Positions 1 to 8,623 of a DNA stretch of 34,354 nucleotides are shown piece after piece. Made by a program: the position numbers and the translations under genes. The stretch is taken from contig NZ_VFIV01000009.1 of assembly GCF_019425495.1 (NCBI RefSeq), forward strand, positions 1-34,354. The letters run 5' to 3'. Under the pieces are notes generated by a model. It saw nothing but the letters and a program-made list of their open reading frames with translations, ran no database searches and was not told the DNA's origin. Numbering within the stretch: the first letter of the stretch is position 1; each line of letters starts with the position of its first letter. The DNA comes from Coxiella endosymbiont of Ornithodoros amblus (GTDB taxonomy: Bacteria > Pseudomonadota > Gammaproteobacteria > Coxiellales > Coxiellaceae).

Positions 1-64
1 CAAGTATTTTAATATCTTTCATCACCTGCTCTTTATTTAAAATAGAAATTCTGTGTTGGCGCAT
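1..64 (-). CDS. IS1111 transposase, N-terminal fragment (cut by window edge)
   Basis: Read from the ATG at 64-62 on the minus strand, 21 codons are visible. They begin MRQHRISILNKEQVMKDIKI and run out of the window open. This matches my memory of the IS1111 transposase N-terminus, just before the first catalytic Asp of the DEDD domain. The catalytic residues lie outside the window, so activity cannot be judged. The same start occurs at 34329 on the plus strand. Confidence 0.8.
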   Translation of the reverse strand, partial: MRQHRISILNKEQVMKDIKIL

Positions 65-107
65 TATAACGCCCCCTTTAAAGAGCGCACTTTTCATTGG
101 GTTGTTT
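1..107 (-). mobile_element. IS1111-type insertion sequence, 5' end (left copy, runs off the window)
   Basis: Positions 39-107 are the exact reverse complement of 34286-34354 (69 bp, no mismatch). Identity stops abruptly at 107 on this side and at 34286 on the other, so these are probably at or near the element tip. The element holds the start of a transposase gene on the minus strand. Naming it IS1111 (IS110 family, DEDD transposase) rests on remembered similarity to the multicopy Coxiella element; only the first 107 bp are visible. Confidence 0.85.
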
Positions 108-540
108 TTTATTATTTTTTGACTTGTGTATTAATATTAGCTATAGAAAGAAATTAAGCTTTGTTAAAAGATAACCGTCTCTATTACAAAATATCACCTT
201 GCTTCAGGAGCTTTTCTTGGCTGCTATATTTTTGATAAGTCTTATATCGCTATCGCTAGTGGTGTGTTTAGACTCTTCACAAAACCCTCCAGAATCGTCC
301 CTGGCAAAACGCTACAGCGCCATTAGCTTCACCTTGAAATTAAAAACTTTGCTAATTACTGGAAAAGCCTCATCAGAGTTAAGGAAGATTGAATATTTTA
401 AAAAGATTTTGTATTGGTTCAATGTAATAGGTTTTATTATATGTCTCGCAGGAAGAGGGCGATCGGCCAACAGTAAAAAGGATTACCTTCCCTTTAGCGC
501 ACAAACCGATGGATAACCTGTGTGATTTTTCATCGAGAGA
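108..540. other. Intergenic / decayed region after the IS end
   Basis: AT-rich DNA with no recognisable gene. A 105-codon plus-strand frame at 199-516 starts with TTG and encodes a hydrophobic segment (LFLAAIFLISLISLSLVVCL) followed by a polar tail. It has no convincing ribosome binding site and no family I recognise. It may be the relic of a small membrane protein or of the 5' part of the decayed gene downstream. Confidence 0.35.
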
Positions 541-2193
541 GGATTTGAACAGTTGGCTGCTATTTATCATGGCTCCCAGGATTCTGTTTACGTGATTAAC
601 GGAGAGTTAATTGGGAAAATTGTGGTGGGGAAGAGTATGCTCATCTCGATAATGGAACAACCGCTTTTGTTAGCGTGACAGTTTGCAGACTGTATAAAAG
701 CCTGCCCTAACAAAAACACTAAAATATTAGTGCTTGAAGGGTTCAAACATATGATTCTAGACGATCATGATCTTGATTGGTGCGTGTGATATGGCCTGCC
801 CCGATAATATGTAAAAAGTCATTATTTGATGAGTTCAAAGATAATACAAAGAAGGGAATTGTTCCTTGCATGCCAGCCTGTCTGGAAGCGGCGATGAAAT
901 TCTATCTTTTTAAGAAAATCAGTTCTCGGATTTTTCTTCCTAAAGAATTTGTATACTTCGTGTGCTGCCTTCCTGATCAAGTCAGGAGAAGTGTCGATTA
1001 TTTTTTCCATTAACCGTACTTAATCTAATTAATTATTTTCTTCAAACACTTACTAACAATTAGAGAATTTCTACACTACCTTCCTAAAAACCGGTGAGAA
1101 TAACGTAAAACAAAATACACAATTTATTGTTCGGCTAACTTTATAGGCTGAAGAAAGCAATTCATTTGATGACTTTATCAAAAAAATTAAAGTAAAACAA
1201 TATTCGGCGCTTTTGCTTATCGATATTTAAGGGGTTTCGATCGCTTGTATTCGAACTTTATTAGACGCGCTGGGATTGATTGCGAGAATGTGCATCGCGT
1301 GACTTTGCTGGCCTACTGTGAAGAGCGGATAAGTAATATAAAGTTTCCTTTTCAATTTTCGAAAGAACTTCAATTTTTCAGAATCTTGTTGAAGCCAGCG
1401 AAATCAAAAGCAAGTTTCCATTCGATTATATTGATCGGATAGAAAATGATAACATTGTTTTTATATCGCACGCCAACTTAGCGTCGGTGTGTGAGGAAAG
1501 TCTCAATCAGAATAGCACTCCTCGTAAAAATGTTCTGGCGGGTGAAGTACTAAATCCTGACGAGCAAAAAGCACAGCGCTTAAGGAAAGGTTTGCCGGGA
1601 ACGGGTAAGACTGCATTGATACGTTATGTGTTAGCAATTAATCGAATTAAATTTATCTAAAATTAGAGCAAAAGATTTTGAAGGCCTTTGAGAAGGGAAG
1701 AAGCATTTGGATCGATGAATAGCTATAGCGATTCCTTAGAGCGCATATTGAATAGTGTTTTATCGGGAATAAGCCTTACACGAGAGCACCACCTAGGCAA
1801 CCTAGTTTTATGGTTTTTTTAGCGGGAATCCGCAGCATTGGCGGTGGGCGTCGAGAATTGAGTCCGGCTTTAGCCAACCGCTGTATCCATTTACAAACTC
1901 AACCGCTAAATAATCAACGGGATATTGAGAGACTTTTGAAAAACTTCGTGAGTAGAAAAGGGAAAGTATATTCTGACGATTTTCCTTTCCTTCAACTAAG
2001 CGCTTTAAGCAATTGTGAAGCAAGACAGTAACGTAAATATCGAACGCTATTGAGCTACTTTGAACAGTTAATCTCAAACGTTCCAAGGGCTTTTCCTGAG
2101 TGCTGCATATTGATCAAGGATTGGAAACACGGTATCCTTTTGAAAAAATTGTCTGTCGGTGTGGATAACCGGTTGATTGACTTCTTTACTTAA
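540..2193 (+). pseudogene. Decayed AAA+ ATPase gene (MoxR/dynein-type AAA_5-like)
   Basis: The hallmarks of one AAA+ module are readable only by joining frames. A long intact stretch from about 1382 leads into a Walker A motif, GLPGTGKTALIRYV, at 1589-1630, and then stops at a TAA near 1658. Further on come KILKAFEKGRSIWIDE (Walker B, about 1675-1720), then RAPPRQPSFMVF (about 1778-1814) and GRRELSPALANR (about 1848-1884). The last block matches the sensor-1/arginine-finger pattern 'TQNP..GRR.LSPAL..R' of AAA_5 proteins. A final open stretch ends at TAA 2191-2193. Several frameshifts and stops separate the blocks. The part upstream of about 1240 is only tentatively the same gene; short coding-like stretches there (for example AAIYHGSQDSVYVINGELIG near 555-615) match nothing I know. 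The original function is unknown. Confidence 0.6.
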
Positions 2194-2211
2194 AAATAAA
2201 GAGAGAAAACC

Positions 2212-2664
2212 ATGAAGAAAATCGCAACTATTGGAGCAATGGCCATGTTAGCCGTGGGTTTGACGGGCTGTACGCCTGGCAACAACGTTCCTGGGGGGAC
2301 CCTTGCTGGGACAGCAGTGGGTGGATTGTTAGGAGCTGCTTTCTTTCATGGGGAGGGAGCGTGGATCGGTGTTTTTGGCAGTGCGCTGATCGGCGGCGTT
2401 GTTGGTAATTTCGTCGGTAAACGAATGGATGAACAAGATCGTATTAATATAGCTCGTGCAGTGACGAACACGCCGATTGGCCAGCAAGCCAGTTGGACTA
2501 ATAGTCACGACGTGACTTATACCGTTCGTCCGATTCGTCAATATCATCAACACCACCGTTATTGCCGGGAATACCAAACTTTAGTTACGATAGGCGGTCA
2601 AACCAAGAAAGCCTACGGGACAGCTTGTCGTATGCCAGACGGACAATGGAAGATCATTCGATAA
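2212..2664 (+). CDS. Glycine-zipper surface-antigen-like lipoprotein (17 kDa antigen type)
   Basis: A 150-aa protein with a lipoprotein signal: a positively charged MKK start, a hydrophobic core and a lipobox LTGC with the lipidated Cys near residue 20. Residues about 28-70 form a glycine-zipper membrane segment (GGTLAGTAVGGLLGAAFF, then GSALIGGVVGNFVGKRMDE), as in rickettsial 17-kDa antigen and related 2TM glycine-zipper proteins. The C-terminus (about 95-150) has the usual polar domain with YCREYQ, two further Cys and a final GQWKIIR. The likely location is the outer-membrane inner leaflet. The start is the ATG after an AAAGAGAG ribosome site. The gene is intact between two pseudogenes, which suggests selection to keep it. 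The molecular function of the family is not established. Confidence 0.8.
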   Translation: MKKIATIGAMAMLAVGLTGCTPGNNVPGGTLAGTAVGGLLGAAFFHGEGAWIGVFGSALIGGVVGNFVGKRMDEQDRINIARAVTNTPIGQQASWTNSHDVTYTVRPIRQYHQHHRYCREYQTLVTIGGQTKKAYGTACRMPDGQWKIIR

Positions 2665-2681
2665 AAGAAAATCACTACGCG

Positions 2682-3569
2682 ATGACTATTGATTCCCTGC
2701 CTGAGGTTCGGCTCCCCCGTTTGCGCCAGCGCTCGCAACTTCGCGAATTAATTAGTGAACATCGTTTGTGCGTAAAAGATATGATTCTGCCTTCATTCGT
2801 GCGAGTGGGACAGAAAATCAAAAGCTCGATACCCGGGCATTTTTAGTGGAGCGTTGATCAGCTGGATGAAGAAGTTGAACGAATTGAGGCTTCTCAATTA
2901 CCGGGGATTATCTTGTTCGACATACCCGATTTTAAAGATGCAACAGGTTCCTCAGCCTTTCAGCCCGATGATGTTGTTCAGCGGGCAATTCAGCGAATTA
3001 AGAATAAAGCACCGCGGCTCTTAATTGCTGCGGATTTGTGTTTTTGCGAATATACTGATCACAGTAACTGTGGTGTTGTGTCTAAAAATATTCGTAGTAA
3101 TGACGATGTCGATAATGACAACGCTCTTAAATTATTTAGTATTAGTGGCTCAAGCCACCAGTTTAGTTCGCGCTGGTGCTGATGTGATTGCTCCAAGTAG
3201 TATGATGGACGGCATGGTTCAGGCAATCCGTCGGGGGCTGAATCATATGGGGTTCACAGGGATTCCTGTTCTCAGTTATGTGGTTAAATACGCATCCAGT
3301 TTTTACGGCCCCTTTCGCGAAGCCAAATTGGACGTAGCTGAGTGCGCGGATTTCTTAATGGTTAAACTCACATTCCATTCAGTGCTTACCAGGTCAGCGG
3401 AGAATTCGGCATGATCAAAGTCTCCGCCCCCGTGGTTGGCTCGATGAAACACAAGTAATGATGGAAGTTTTTGGCTATTAAACGCGCCAGCGGATTTTGT
3501 TATTACTTATTTTTTATTACTACTTATTTTGCTAAAGAAGCGGCTCGATTGTTGTTAGGAAGAGAATAG
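2682..3569 (+). pseudogene. hemB: hemB pseudogene (delta-aminolevulinate dehydratase / porphobilinogen synthase)
   Basis: Translated pieces follow HemB from N- to C-terminus: RLPRLRQRSQLRELISEHRL, then SIPG, LFDIPDFKDATGSSAF, the metal-site block [48 protein letters not shown] (first Schiff-base Lys region), ADFLMVK (second Lys region), [11 protein letters not shown] and a C-terminal AIKRA...YFAKEAARLL. Lesions visible: an in-frame TAG at 2844-2846, a +1 frameshift near 3130-3140 (TTATTTAG where TTATTAG is expected), loss of about 30 residues between FREA and DVAECAD, loss of the stretch between LMVK and YQVSGE, and stops after 3456. The enzyme condenses two 5-aminolevulinates to porphobilinogen in haem synthesis. 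This copy cannot be functional; a working copy, if any, lies elsewhere. Confidence 0.85.
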
Positions 3570-3877
3570 AGGCGCGCTGACCCCTATCATTATCCACATC
3601 CCAGCCATTCGAATTTTAAACTTCGTCATTCCCACCTTTGCAGGACGGCGAGAGTTTTTAGAAATTAAGACTAATAAAAAAACAAGCCAAAATGGAAAGA
3701 ATTCCCAATTAAGGCTACTTCTGTTGACCATTTTAAGTTGCCAACTTAAAATGGTCGTGGGTTTATTCATCGTGATATCGAAGTCTGCTTAACAAACTCT
3801 GCATGGATTCAAACCCTTTTAGGGCCTGGTTCATTTGTTAAAACCTTATTTTAGCAACCTCCGTCGTAAGCGTTTCT
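3570..3877. other. Intergenic region with a 31-bp near-perfect palindrome (3726-3756)
   Basis: There is no gene I can support here. The notable feature is GACCATTTTAAGTTG at 3726-3740, a single C, then its exact reverse complement at 3742-3756 (15-bp arms, 1-nt loop). No T-run follows on either strand, so it is not a standard terminator. The radA promoter should lie between the palindrome and 3878, but I see no convincing -35/-10 pair. Confidence 0.6.
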
Positions 3878-5233
3878 ATGACTAAAAGAAAAATTATTTT
3901 TTCCTGCCAATATTGCGGTGCGCAATACGCGCAATGGCAAGGGCAGTGTCGTGATTGTGAAGAGTGGAATTCCATTGTTGAAGAAGTGGCTGTTAAAAAA
4001 TCCACACATCGTAGAGGTGGATTTGCGGGTGCGCAGTCTGTTCCTGTCTTGCTAGGCAACGTTAGCATGCAATCCAAACCACGGTTGGCAACGGGACTTG
4101 CAGAATTTGATCATGTCCTTGGTGGAGGGTTAGTTTCTGATTCGGTGGTATTAATCGGTGGTGATCCAGGTGTGGGTAAATCCACTTTATTGCTGCAAAT
4201 TTTGTGTGAAATTAGCAGAAATTATTCCACTTTATACATCAGTGGTGAGGAATCATTGCAACAAATTGCATTGCGAGCACAGCGACTGCAATTACCTCAA
4301 GATAAATTAACCCTGTTGGCAGAAACTCATATCGAGAAAATATTAGCGCTGGCGGAACAATCGCATCCGCAAGTGATGGTAATCGATTCCATCCAAACGG
4401 TGTACACTGAGACCGTTCCTTCAGTGCCTGGCGGAGTAGGTCAAGTACGGGAAAGTGCAGCGCAATTGGTGCGTTTTGCGAAACAAAAAGGAATCGCTTT
4501 GTTTATCGTGGGCCATGTGACTAAAGAAGGCGCTATTGCAGGCCCTCGCGTTTTAGAACACATGGTCGATACCGTCCTTTATTTTGAAGGGAAAAATGAC
4601 AGTCGTTTTCGTGTTATTCGCGCGGTTAAAAACCGCTTTGGCGCTGTTAATGAAATTGGCGTATTTGCAATGACTAACGCGGGATTGAAACAAGTGAATA
4701 ATCCATCGGCGATTTTTTTATCGCGCTATGAAACAGCGGTTTCTGGAAGCGTGGTTACTGTAACGTGGGAAGGCAGCCGCCCTTTGCTTGTGGAAGTGCA
4801 AGCCTTACTGGACGAAAGCCATCTTGCAAATCCTCGCCGAGTCACCGTCGGTTTAGAGAAGAATCGTTTATCCATGTTATTAGCCACATTGCATCGCCAT
4901 GGTGGCGTTCCTACCTATGACCAAGACGTATTTGTTAACGCCGTCGGCGGTCTACGCATTGTGGAAACGGGCGCTGATCTTCCTGTTTTATTAGCGGTGT
5001 TATCGAGCTTACGAAGTAAGCCATTACCTCCAGATTTAATCGTTTTTGGGGAAGTTGGCCTCGCTGGTGAAATTCGTCCGGTTCCGAGTGGACAAGAACG
5101 AATTAAAGAAGCGGAAAAACACGGCTTCAGACGCGCGATAGTTCCCAAAGCCAATGCGCCTAAAGATTTTTCGGAAGGGATGGAAATCGTGGCGGCAGAT
5201 AAATTGCAGAGTGTATTAAATTACAATTATTAA
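3878..5233 (+). CDS. radA: DNA repair protein RadA (Sms)
   Basis: A 451-aa protein of normal length. It has an N-terminal zinc finger (Cys10-x2-Cys13 and Cys24-x2-Cys27), then a RecA-like ATPase core with Walker A GGDPGVGKST (about 94-103) and Walker B VMVIDSIQTV. The RadA-specific KNRFG motif is in the sequence AVKNRFGAVNEIG. The C-terminal third is a Lon-protease-like domain (GLRIVETGADLPVLLAVLSS and FGEVGLAGEIRPV). RadA is a hexameric branch-migration helicase acting in recombinational repair. The start is the ATG at 3878; upstream is non-coding. The stop codon lies inside the left end of a palindromic repeat (5231-5329), which may end the transcript. Confidence 0.96.
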   Translation: MTKRKIIFSCQYCGAQYAQWQGQCRDCEEWNSIVEEVAVKKSTHRRGGFAGAQSVPVLLGNVSMQSKPRLATGLAEFDHVLGGGLVSDSVVLIGGDPGVGKSTLLLQILCEISRNYSTLYISGEESLQQIALRAQRLQLPQDKLTLLAETHIEKILALAEQSHPQVMVIDSIQTVYTETVPSVPGGVGQVRESAAQLVRFAKQKGIALFIVGHVTKEGAIAGPRVLEHMVDTVLYFEGKNDSRFRVIRAVKNRFGAVNEIGVFAMTNAGLKQVNNPSAIFLSRYETAVSGSVVTVTWEGSRPLLVEVQALLDESHLANPRRVTVGLEKNRLSMLLATLHRHGGVPTYDQDVFVNAVGGLRIVETGADLPVLLAVLSSLRSKPLPPDLIVFGEVGLAGEIRPVPSGQERIKEAEKHGFRRAIVPKANAPKDFSEGMEIVAADKLQSVLNYNY

Positions 5234-5329
5234 GAAAAACTGGTAGTCTGTATGAAACGTAGCGAAATACAGGATTATGTTTAGTTTCCGGTATTTCGTT
5301 TCGCTACACACGACTACTATTTTTCTTAG
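5231..5329. repeat. Palindromic repeat, copy A (MITE/REP-like, full inverted pair)
   Basis: The ends are inverted repeats: TAAGAAAAA at 5231-5239 against TTTTTCTTA at 5320-5328, with GGTAGT / ACTACT just inside. Each arm carries the same core: left TGAAACGTAGCGAAATACAG, and right, read on the other strand, TGTAGCGAAACGAAATACCG. A half-element with the same core follows pyrH (31034-31067), and another abuts the right IS1111 end (34226-34280). The element folds into a long hairpin and overlaps the radA stop codon. Miniature inverted-repeat elements are described in C. burnetii; assignment to a named family would need alignment. Confidence 0.75.
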
Positions 5330-5542
5330 AGAGTGGCCGTAAAATCAAAAGCATCATCGTTTGATTTATCATTTTCCTTCGCCATTTCCAGAAAGAGATA
5401 TTTTCTTCATTGTTTCGAAATATAGATGAATCATCTTTTTTGGCCCCGTCTTCAGAGCGAAACATATAGACTTATTGGACACTTCCCCATGAGACAGAGT
5501 CCAGGTAAAATGGCAGCTTTCAGTCATTGGCAGGAGTTTGTC
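5330..5542 (+). promoter_or_regulatory. glyA upstream region
   Basis: This is the leader between the repeat and glyA. It contains a small hairpin, AAATCAAA (5342-5349) with TTTGATTT (5360-5367), and a GGAC...GTCC stem near 5478-5503. No convincing sigma-70 promoter stands out. The glyA reading frame is open back to 5426, but that extension has no ribosome site and no homology to SHMT, so it is taken as untranslated. Confidence 0.35.
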
Positions 5543-6802
5543 ATGTACGAGCCTACGTCGACTGTAGAGAGTTTCGATCCCGAATTGGCAGAAGCAATTC
5601 GGGACGAAGCGCGACGACAGGAGCACCACATAGAGTTGATTGCCTCGGAGAACTATGTCAGTCCGCGCGTGTTAGAACTTGAGGGTTCGTTATTGATTAA
5701 TAAGTACGCCGAAGGGTATCCCGGCAGGCGTTATTACGGTGGTTGTGAATTTGTCGATATTGTCGAGCAATTGGCGATTGATCGGGCAAAGGAACTGTTT
5801 GGCGCGGATTATGCGAACGTTCAGCCTCATTCGGGTTCGCAAGCCAATGCGGAGGTCTATATGGCACTAATGAATCCAGGCGATACTTTACTTGCCATGG
5901 ATTTGTCGCATGGAGGCCATTTGACCCACGGCTCTCCCGTCAGTTTTTCAGGTAAGTTCTATAAAGCCGTGCATTACGGTTTAAATTCGGATGGTGATAT
6001 TGATTACGAAAAAGCGGCCAAACTAGCGCAAGAGCGTAAACCAAAAGTTATCCTAGCTGGATTTTCTGCTTTTTCGGGCGTCGTCGATTGGCAACGTTTT
6101 CGTGAAATCGCGGATAGCGTTAACGCCTATTTTATGACTGACATCGCGCATGTAGCTGGTTTAGTAGCCGCCGGAGTTTACCCTTCGCCGGTTCAAATTG
6201 CTGATGTTACGACGACAACGACGCATAAAACATTACGAGGCCCTCGTGCGGGTTTAATTCTAGCAAAGGCCAACCCTGAACTTAAAAAACGCTTAAACTC
6301 TGCCGTATTTCCGGGTTCTCAGGGCGGACCATTGATGCACATTATTGCGGCAAAAGCAGTCGCCTTCAAAGAAGCGATGCAACCGGAATTTAAAACTTAT
6401 GCGCGACAGATTTTAAAAAATGCTAAGGCAATGGCGGATGTGATGAAGGAGCGCGGATATGCGATTGTCTCGGGCGGAACGCAAAATCACCTATTTTTAG
6501 TGAGTTTGTTAGATAAAAACATGTCGGGCAAAGAAGCCGAAGCGGCTTTAGGACGAGCTAATATTACAGTTAACAAAAATACCGTTCCCGGTGAAACCCG
6601 CTCGCCTTTTGTGACTAGCGGCCTTCGCATTGGCACTCCCGCTATTACCACCCGAGGGTTTAAAGAAAAAGAAGCTTCTCAATTGGCGCATTGGGTTTGT
6701 GATATTTTAGATGATATTCATAACGAAAAAGTCATCGCCGATGTCAAACAAAAAGCCCATGAATTGTGTCGGAAATTTCCGGTGTATCAGGAAATCGACT
6801 GA
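5543..6802 (+). CDS. glyA: Serine hydroxymethyltransferase
   Basis: A 419-aa PLP enzyme that interconverts serine and glycine while loading one-carbon units on tetrahydrofolate. The PLP-binding Lys is K229 in [14 protein letters not shown]. Also visible are [11 protein letters not shown] near the N-terminus, the [15 protein letters not shown] substrate loop, HGGHLTHG, and the C-terminal [15 protein letters not shown] chose the ATG at 5543, preceded by CAGGAG at 5531-5536, because it gives the usual family length; the frame is open further upstream but lacks a ribosome site. The stop TGA shares its last base with the nrdR start, and nusB overlaps nrdR, so glyA-nrdR-nusB is one operon. Confidence 0.97.
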   Translation: MYEPTSTVESFDPELAEAIRDEARRQEHHIELIASENYVSPRVLELEGSLLINKYAEGYPGRRYYGGCEFVDIVEQLAIDRAKELFGADYANVQPHSGSQANAEVYMALMNPGDTLLAMDLSHGGHLTHGSPVSFSGKFYKAVHYGLNSDGDIDYEKAAKLAQERKPKVILAGFSAFSGVVDWQRFREIADSVNAYFMTDIAHVAGLVAAGVYPSPVQIADVTTTTTHKTLRGPRAGLILAKANPELKKRLNSAVFPGSQGGPLMHIIAAKAVAFKEAMQPEFKTYARQILKNAKAMADVMKERGYAIVSGGTQNHLFLVSLLDKNMSGKEAEAALGRANITVNKNTVPGETRSPFVTSGLRIGTPAITTRGFKEKEASQLAHWVCDILDDIHNEKVIADVKQKAHELCRKFPVYQEID

Positions 6803-7275
6803 TGTATTGTCCTTTTTGCAATGCCGAAGACACGAAGGTCATCGATTCCCGGTTAGTGGAAGAGGGTACGCAAGTGCGTCGGCGGCGTGAATGCTTAAAG
6901 TGTCAAGAGCGTTTTACGACATTTGAAATGGCTGAATTAAATCTACCTCGGATTATCAAAAGAGACGGTCGGCGCAGCGCTTTCGATGAAGAAAAATTGC
7001 GTGTTGGATTATTAAAGGCTTTAGAAAAACGGCCGATCAGTACTGAACAGATTGAGACGGCTGTCCAATGGATTATTCATAAATTACGAGCACGGGGGGA
7101 GCGTGAAGTAAGTTCTCAATGGCTAGGTGAATTAGTGATGGATGAATTACGAGCGTTGGATGAAGTGGCTTACGTGCGTTTTGCTTCCGTTTATCGAAGT
7201 TTTCAGGATATTAACGCATTCCGTGATGAAATTCGCCGCTTGCAAAAACAACAGAAGACATCTCATGATAAATAA
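6802..7275 (+). CDS. nrdR: Transcriptional repressor NrdR
   Basis: A 157-aa protein. It starts [17 protein letters not shown] with a zinc ribbon (CPFC and CLKC pairs) and the conserved RRRREC stretch that contacts DNA. An ATP-cone domain follows (about residues 49-139; begins [18 protein letters not shown]). NrdR senses ATP/dATP and represses ribonucleotide reductase genes by binding NrdR boxes. I chose the ATG at 6802 because translation then begins exactly at the family N-terminus. AGGAAA at about 6789 in the glyA 3' end serves as ribosome site. The start overlaps the glyA stop by one base. Confidence 0.96.
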   Translation: MYCPFCNAEDTKVIDSRLVEEGTQVRRRRECLKCQERFTTFEMAELNLPRIIKRDGRRSAFDEEKLRVGLLKALEKRPISTEQIETAVQWIIHKLRARGEREVSSQWLGELVMDELRALDEVAYVRFASVYRSFQDINAFRDEIRRLQKQQKTSHDK

Positions 7276-7681
7276 AATTCGCCATAATGCGCGGCGCTAT
7301 GCTCTCCAAGCGATTTACCAATGGTCCTTTTGCGAAACGAAGGCGGACGCTTTGATTAGTCAATTTATGGAAGAGCACAAGCTTTTGGATACGGATGTGG
7401 CTTATTTTAAAGAGTTAGTCACAGGGACGATTCAGCAGGTTGGCGTCATTGATGAACTGATGACGGCTCATTTGGACAGGAATATTAGCGCGTTAAATCC
7501 AGTCGAATTATCGGTGTTGCGCTTATCAATTTACGAGTTTCTTCATCGGAAGGAGGTACCATATAAAGTAGTGATTGACGAAGCACTGGAATTGGTGAAA
7601 GAATTCGGGGCCAAAGCAGGGCACAAATATGTCAATGCTGTTTTGGATGTATTAAGTTCTGAGATAAGAAAGGGGGTATAA
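7265..7681 (+). CDS. nusB: Transcription antitermination factor NusB
   Basis: A 138-aa all-alpha protein that, with S10 (NusE), binds boxA RNA in the rRNA antitermination complex. Recognisable are the N-terminal [37 protein letters not shown], the [18 protein letters not shown] stretch and the final KYVNAVLD. The ATG at 7265 lies inside the end of nrdR (11-bp overlap), indicating translational coupling. The frame is open to 7142 but those codons overlap nrdR and match nothing. The 3' end carries AAGGGGG, used as the ribosome site of the small gene that follows. Confidence 0.95.
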   Translation: MINKIRHNARRYALQAIYQWSFCETKADALISQFMEEHKLLDTDVAYFKELVTGTIQQVGVIDELMTAHLDRNISALNPVELSVLRLSIYEFLHRKEVPYKVVIDEALELVKEFGAKAGHKYVNAVLDVLSSEIRKGV

Positions 7682-7682
7682 A

Positions 7683-7748
7683 ATGCCAAGAGGTAGAGGA
7701 CCACATGGTCCAAAAAAGTTTAGAAAGCGCAATAAGAAATTTCGTTGA
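7683..7748 (+). CDS. Very basic 21-aa mini-protein downstream of nusB
   Basis: The ATG at 7683 lies one base after the nusB stop, with a strong GGGGG ribosome site at 7672-7676. It encodes 21 residues beginning MPRGRGPHGPKK and ending KRNKKFR, then TGA. Ten of 21 residues are Arg or Lys, with Gly and Pro and almost no hydrophobics, and no acidic residue. A rho-independent terminator-like hairpin follows at 7771-7811, so it would be the last gene of glyA-nrdR-nusB. I do not recognise it. Nucleic-acid binding is a guess from composition; Coxiella is known to make other short basic DNA-binding peptides (for example ScvA), but this is not that sequence. It could also be a chance frame. Confidence 0.5.
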   Translation: MPRGRGPHGPKKFRKRNKKFR

Positions 7749-7770
7749 GATTCTCAAACACTGCATCATC

Positions 7771-7811
7771 AAAAATTATCGGCCGGTTCCAATTATGGCG
7801 GATAATTTTTT
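7771..7811 (+). terminator. Rho-independent terminator of the glyA-nrdR-nusB operon
   Basis: AAAAATTATC at 7771-7780 pairs with GATAATTTTT at 7801-7810, extended by imperfect GGCC/GGCG pairing, with a loop of about 14 nt. It ends in a T-run. It sits just after the mini-gene and before a minus-strand pseudogene, so it may work for both strands. Confidence 0.6.
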
Positions 7812-7854
7812 AACGGAGAAAATCGATCTTAGCCTGAGTCGTCACACCAAGAAA

Positions 7855-8460
7855 TTAGTCTTCTTCTGCTAAACGCGCGACTTCTAGCTTTTCAAGATCG
7901 GGGTTTAATGATTTTAAGTAGCGATCGTACCTTCTGTAATGATTTGCCTCAAGCGGGCTTTTGGTTCTCCTTCCTTGTAAGCGTACAACCACAAAGTCTC
8001 GATCCTTGGGTTTGTGCGTTCGGGTTCTACAATAATTGTAGTTCCGTTTGGAAATAAAGGTTCCGTCGCACATCCCTGATGGCAACACATACATAACTTC
8101 GTCCGAACTTTGATAATGAGGTAAAGCTTCGGGCCAACTCAACTAGTGGCATCCTTCCAGGAGACTAAAGGCACACGGTTCCATGCGCGATAACTCCCTG
8201 TTACTTCAGAGGACTGATCGCTAGAAATGGGTTCTTCACCAATCAGCTGGCTAATATTCACCATAAAATAGCGAGCGATAGGTTTTATCGTTGCTAACTT
8301 AGGGTTAGTATTTTGTCCCGTTGATAATCGGTGAATGATGAGTTATGCGATCCCCGTTCGTCAGGCTAACTCACTCGCGTTGATTTGGAGCGAGGTCATT
8401 AGCGTTTTAAGGTTTGAACTAGGTGAAGTTATAAAATTTGTCCCTATTATTCCTGTCCAT
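7855..8460 (-). pseudogene. Phage-type repressor pseudogene (XRE helix-turn-helix plus S24 domain)
   Basis: Read on the minus strand, an open stretch with two nonsense codons gives an XRE-type helix-turn-helix: LQINASELA-stop-RTGIA-stop-LIIHRLSTGQNT, then NPKLATIKPIARYFMVNISQ and LIGEEPISS. TGA stands where Arg/Gln (CGA/CAA) is expected and TAA where Gln is expected. It continues into VPLVSWKDATS, the start of a CI/LexA-like S24 domain. After a frameshift near 8143 the other frame carries KDRDFVVVRL and YLKSLNPDLEKLE, which also match the S24 fold. It was probably a 200-residue CI-like regulator. The canonical catalytic Ser (DSM motif) is not readable in either frame. Its relation to any phage is unknown. 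Confidence 0.7.
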
Positions 8461-8587
8461 TCACTTGGGGACTGTCTATTATTTAAAATAATAAACAATT
8501 AAATTATTTCTATTCTCATATCTACTGTCAACTATTTCTTACAATTAATTCTGGCTTAAGCTATTGACATGCATTAGAATTTAAGAT

Positions 8588-8617
8588 TTTTTAGCCCGTA
8601 TTTCTTTGTGGTATAAC
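8588..8617 (+). promoter_or_regulatory. Candidate thiL promoter (possibly leaderless)
   Basis: TATAAC at 8612-8617 lies six bases before the thiL ATG (8624). A weak -35 (TTTAGC at 8590-8595, 16-bp spacer) precedes it. There is no Shine-Dalgarno sequence. The same arrangement, TATACT plus a short pyrimidine run then ATG, is seen at map. The -35 is poor, so this is tentative. Confidence 0.35.
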
Positions 8618-8623
8618 TCTCTC

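Noticed and set aside
3555-3770. 71-codon minus-strand frame between hemB relic and radA
   Set aside because: It runs through the palindrome and the hemB 3' relic, and has no ribosome site or family match.
5426-5542. In-frame 39-codon extension upstream of glyA
   Set aside because: No ribosome site and no similarity to SHMT; the ATG at 5543 with CAGGAG gives the exact family length.
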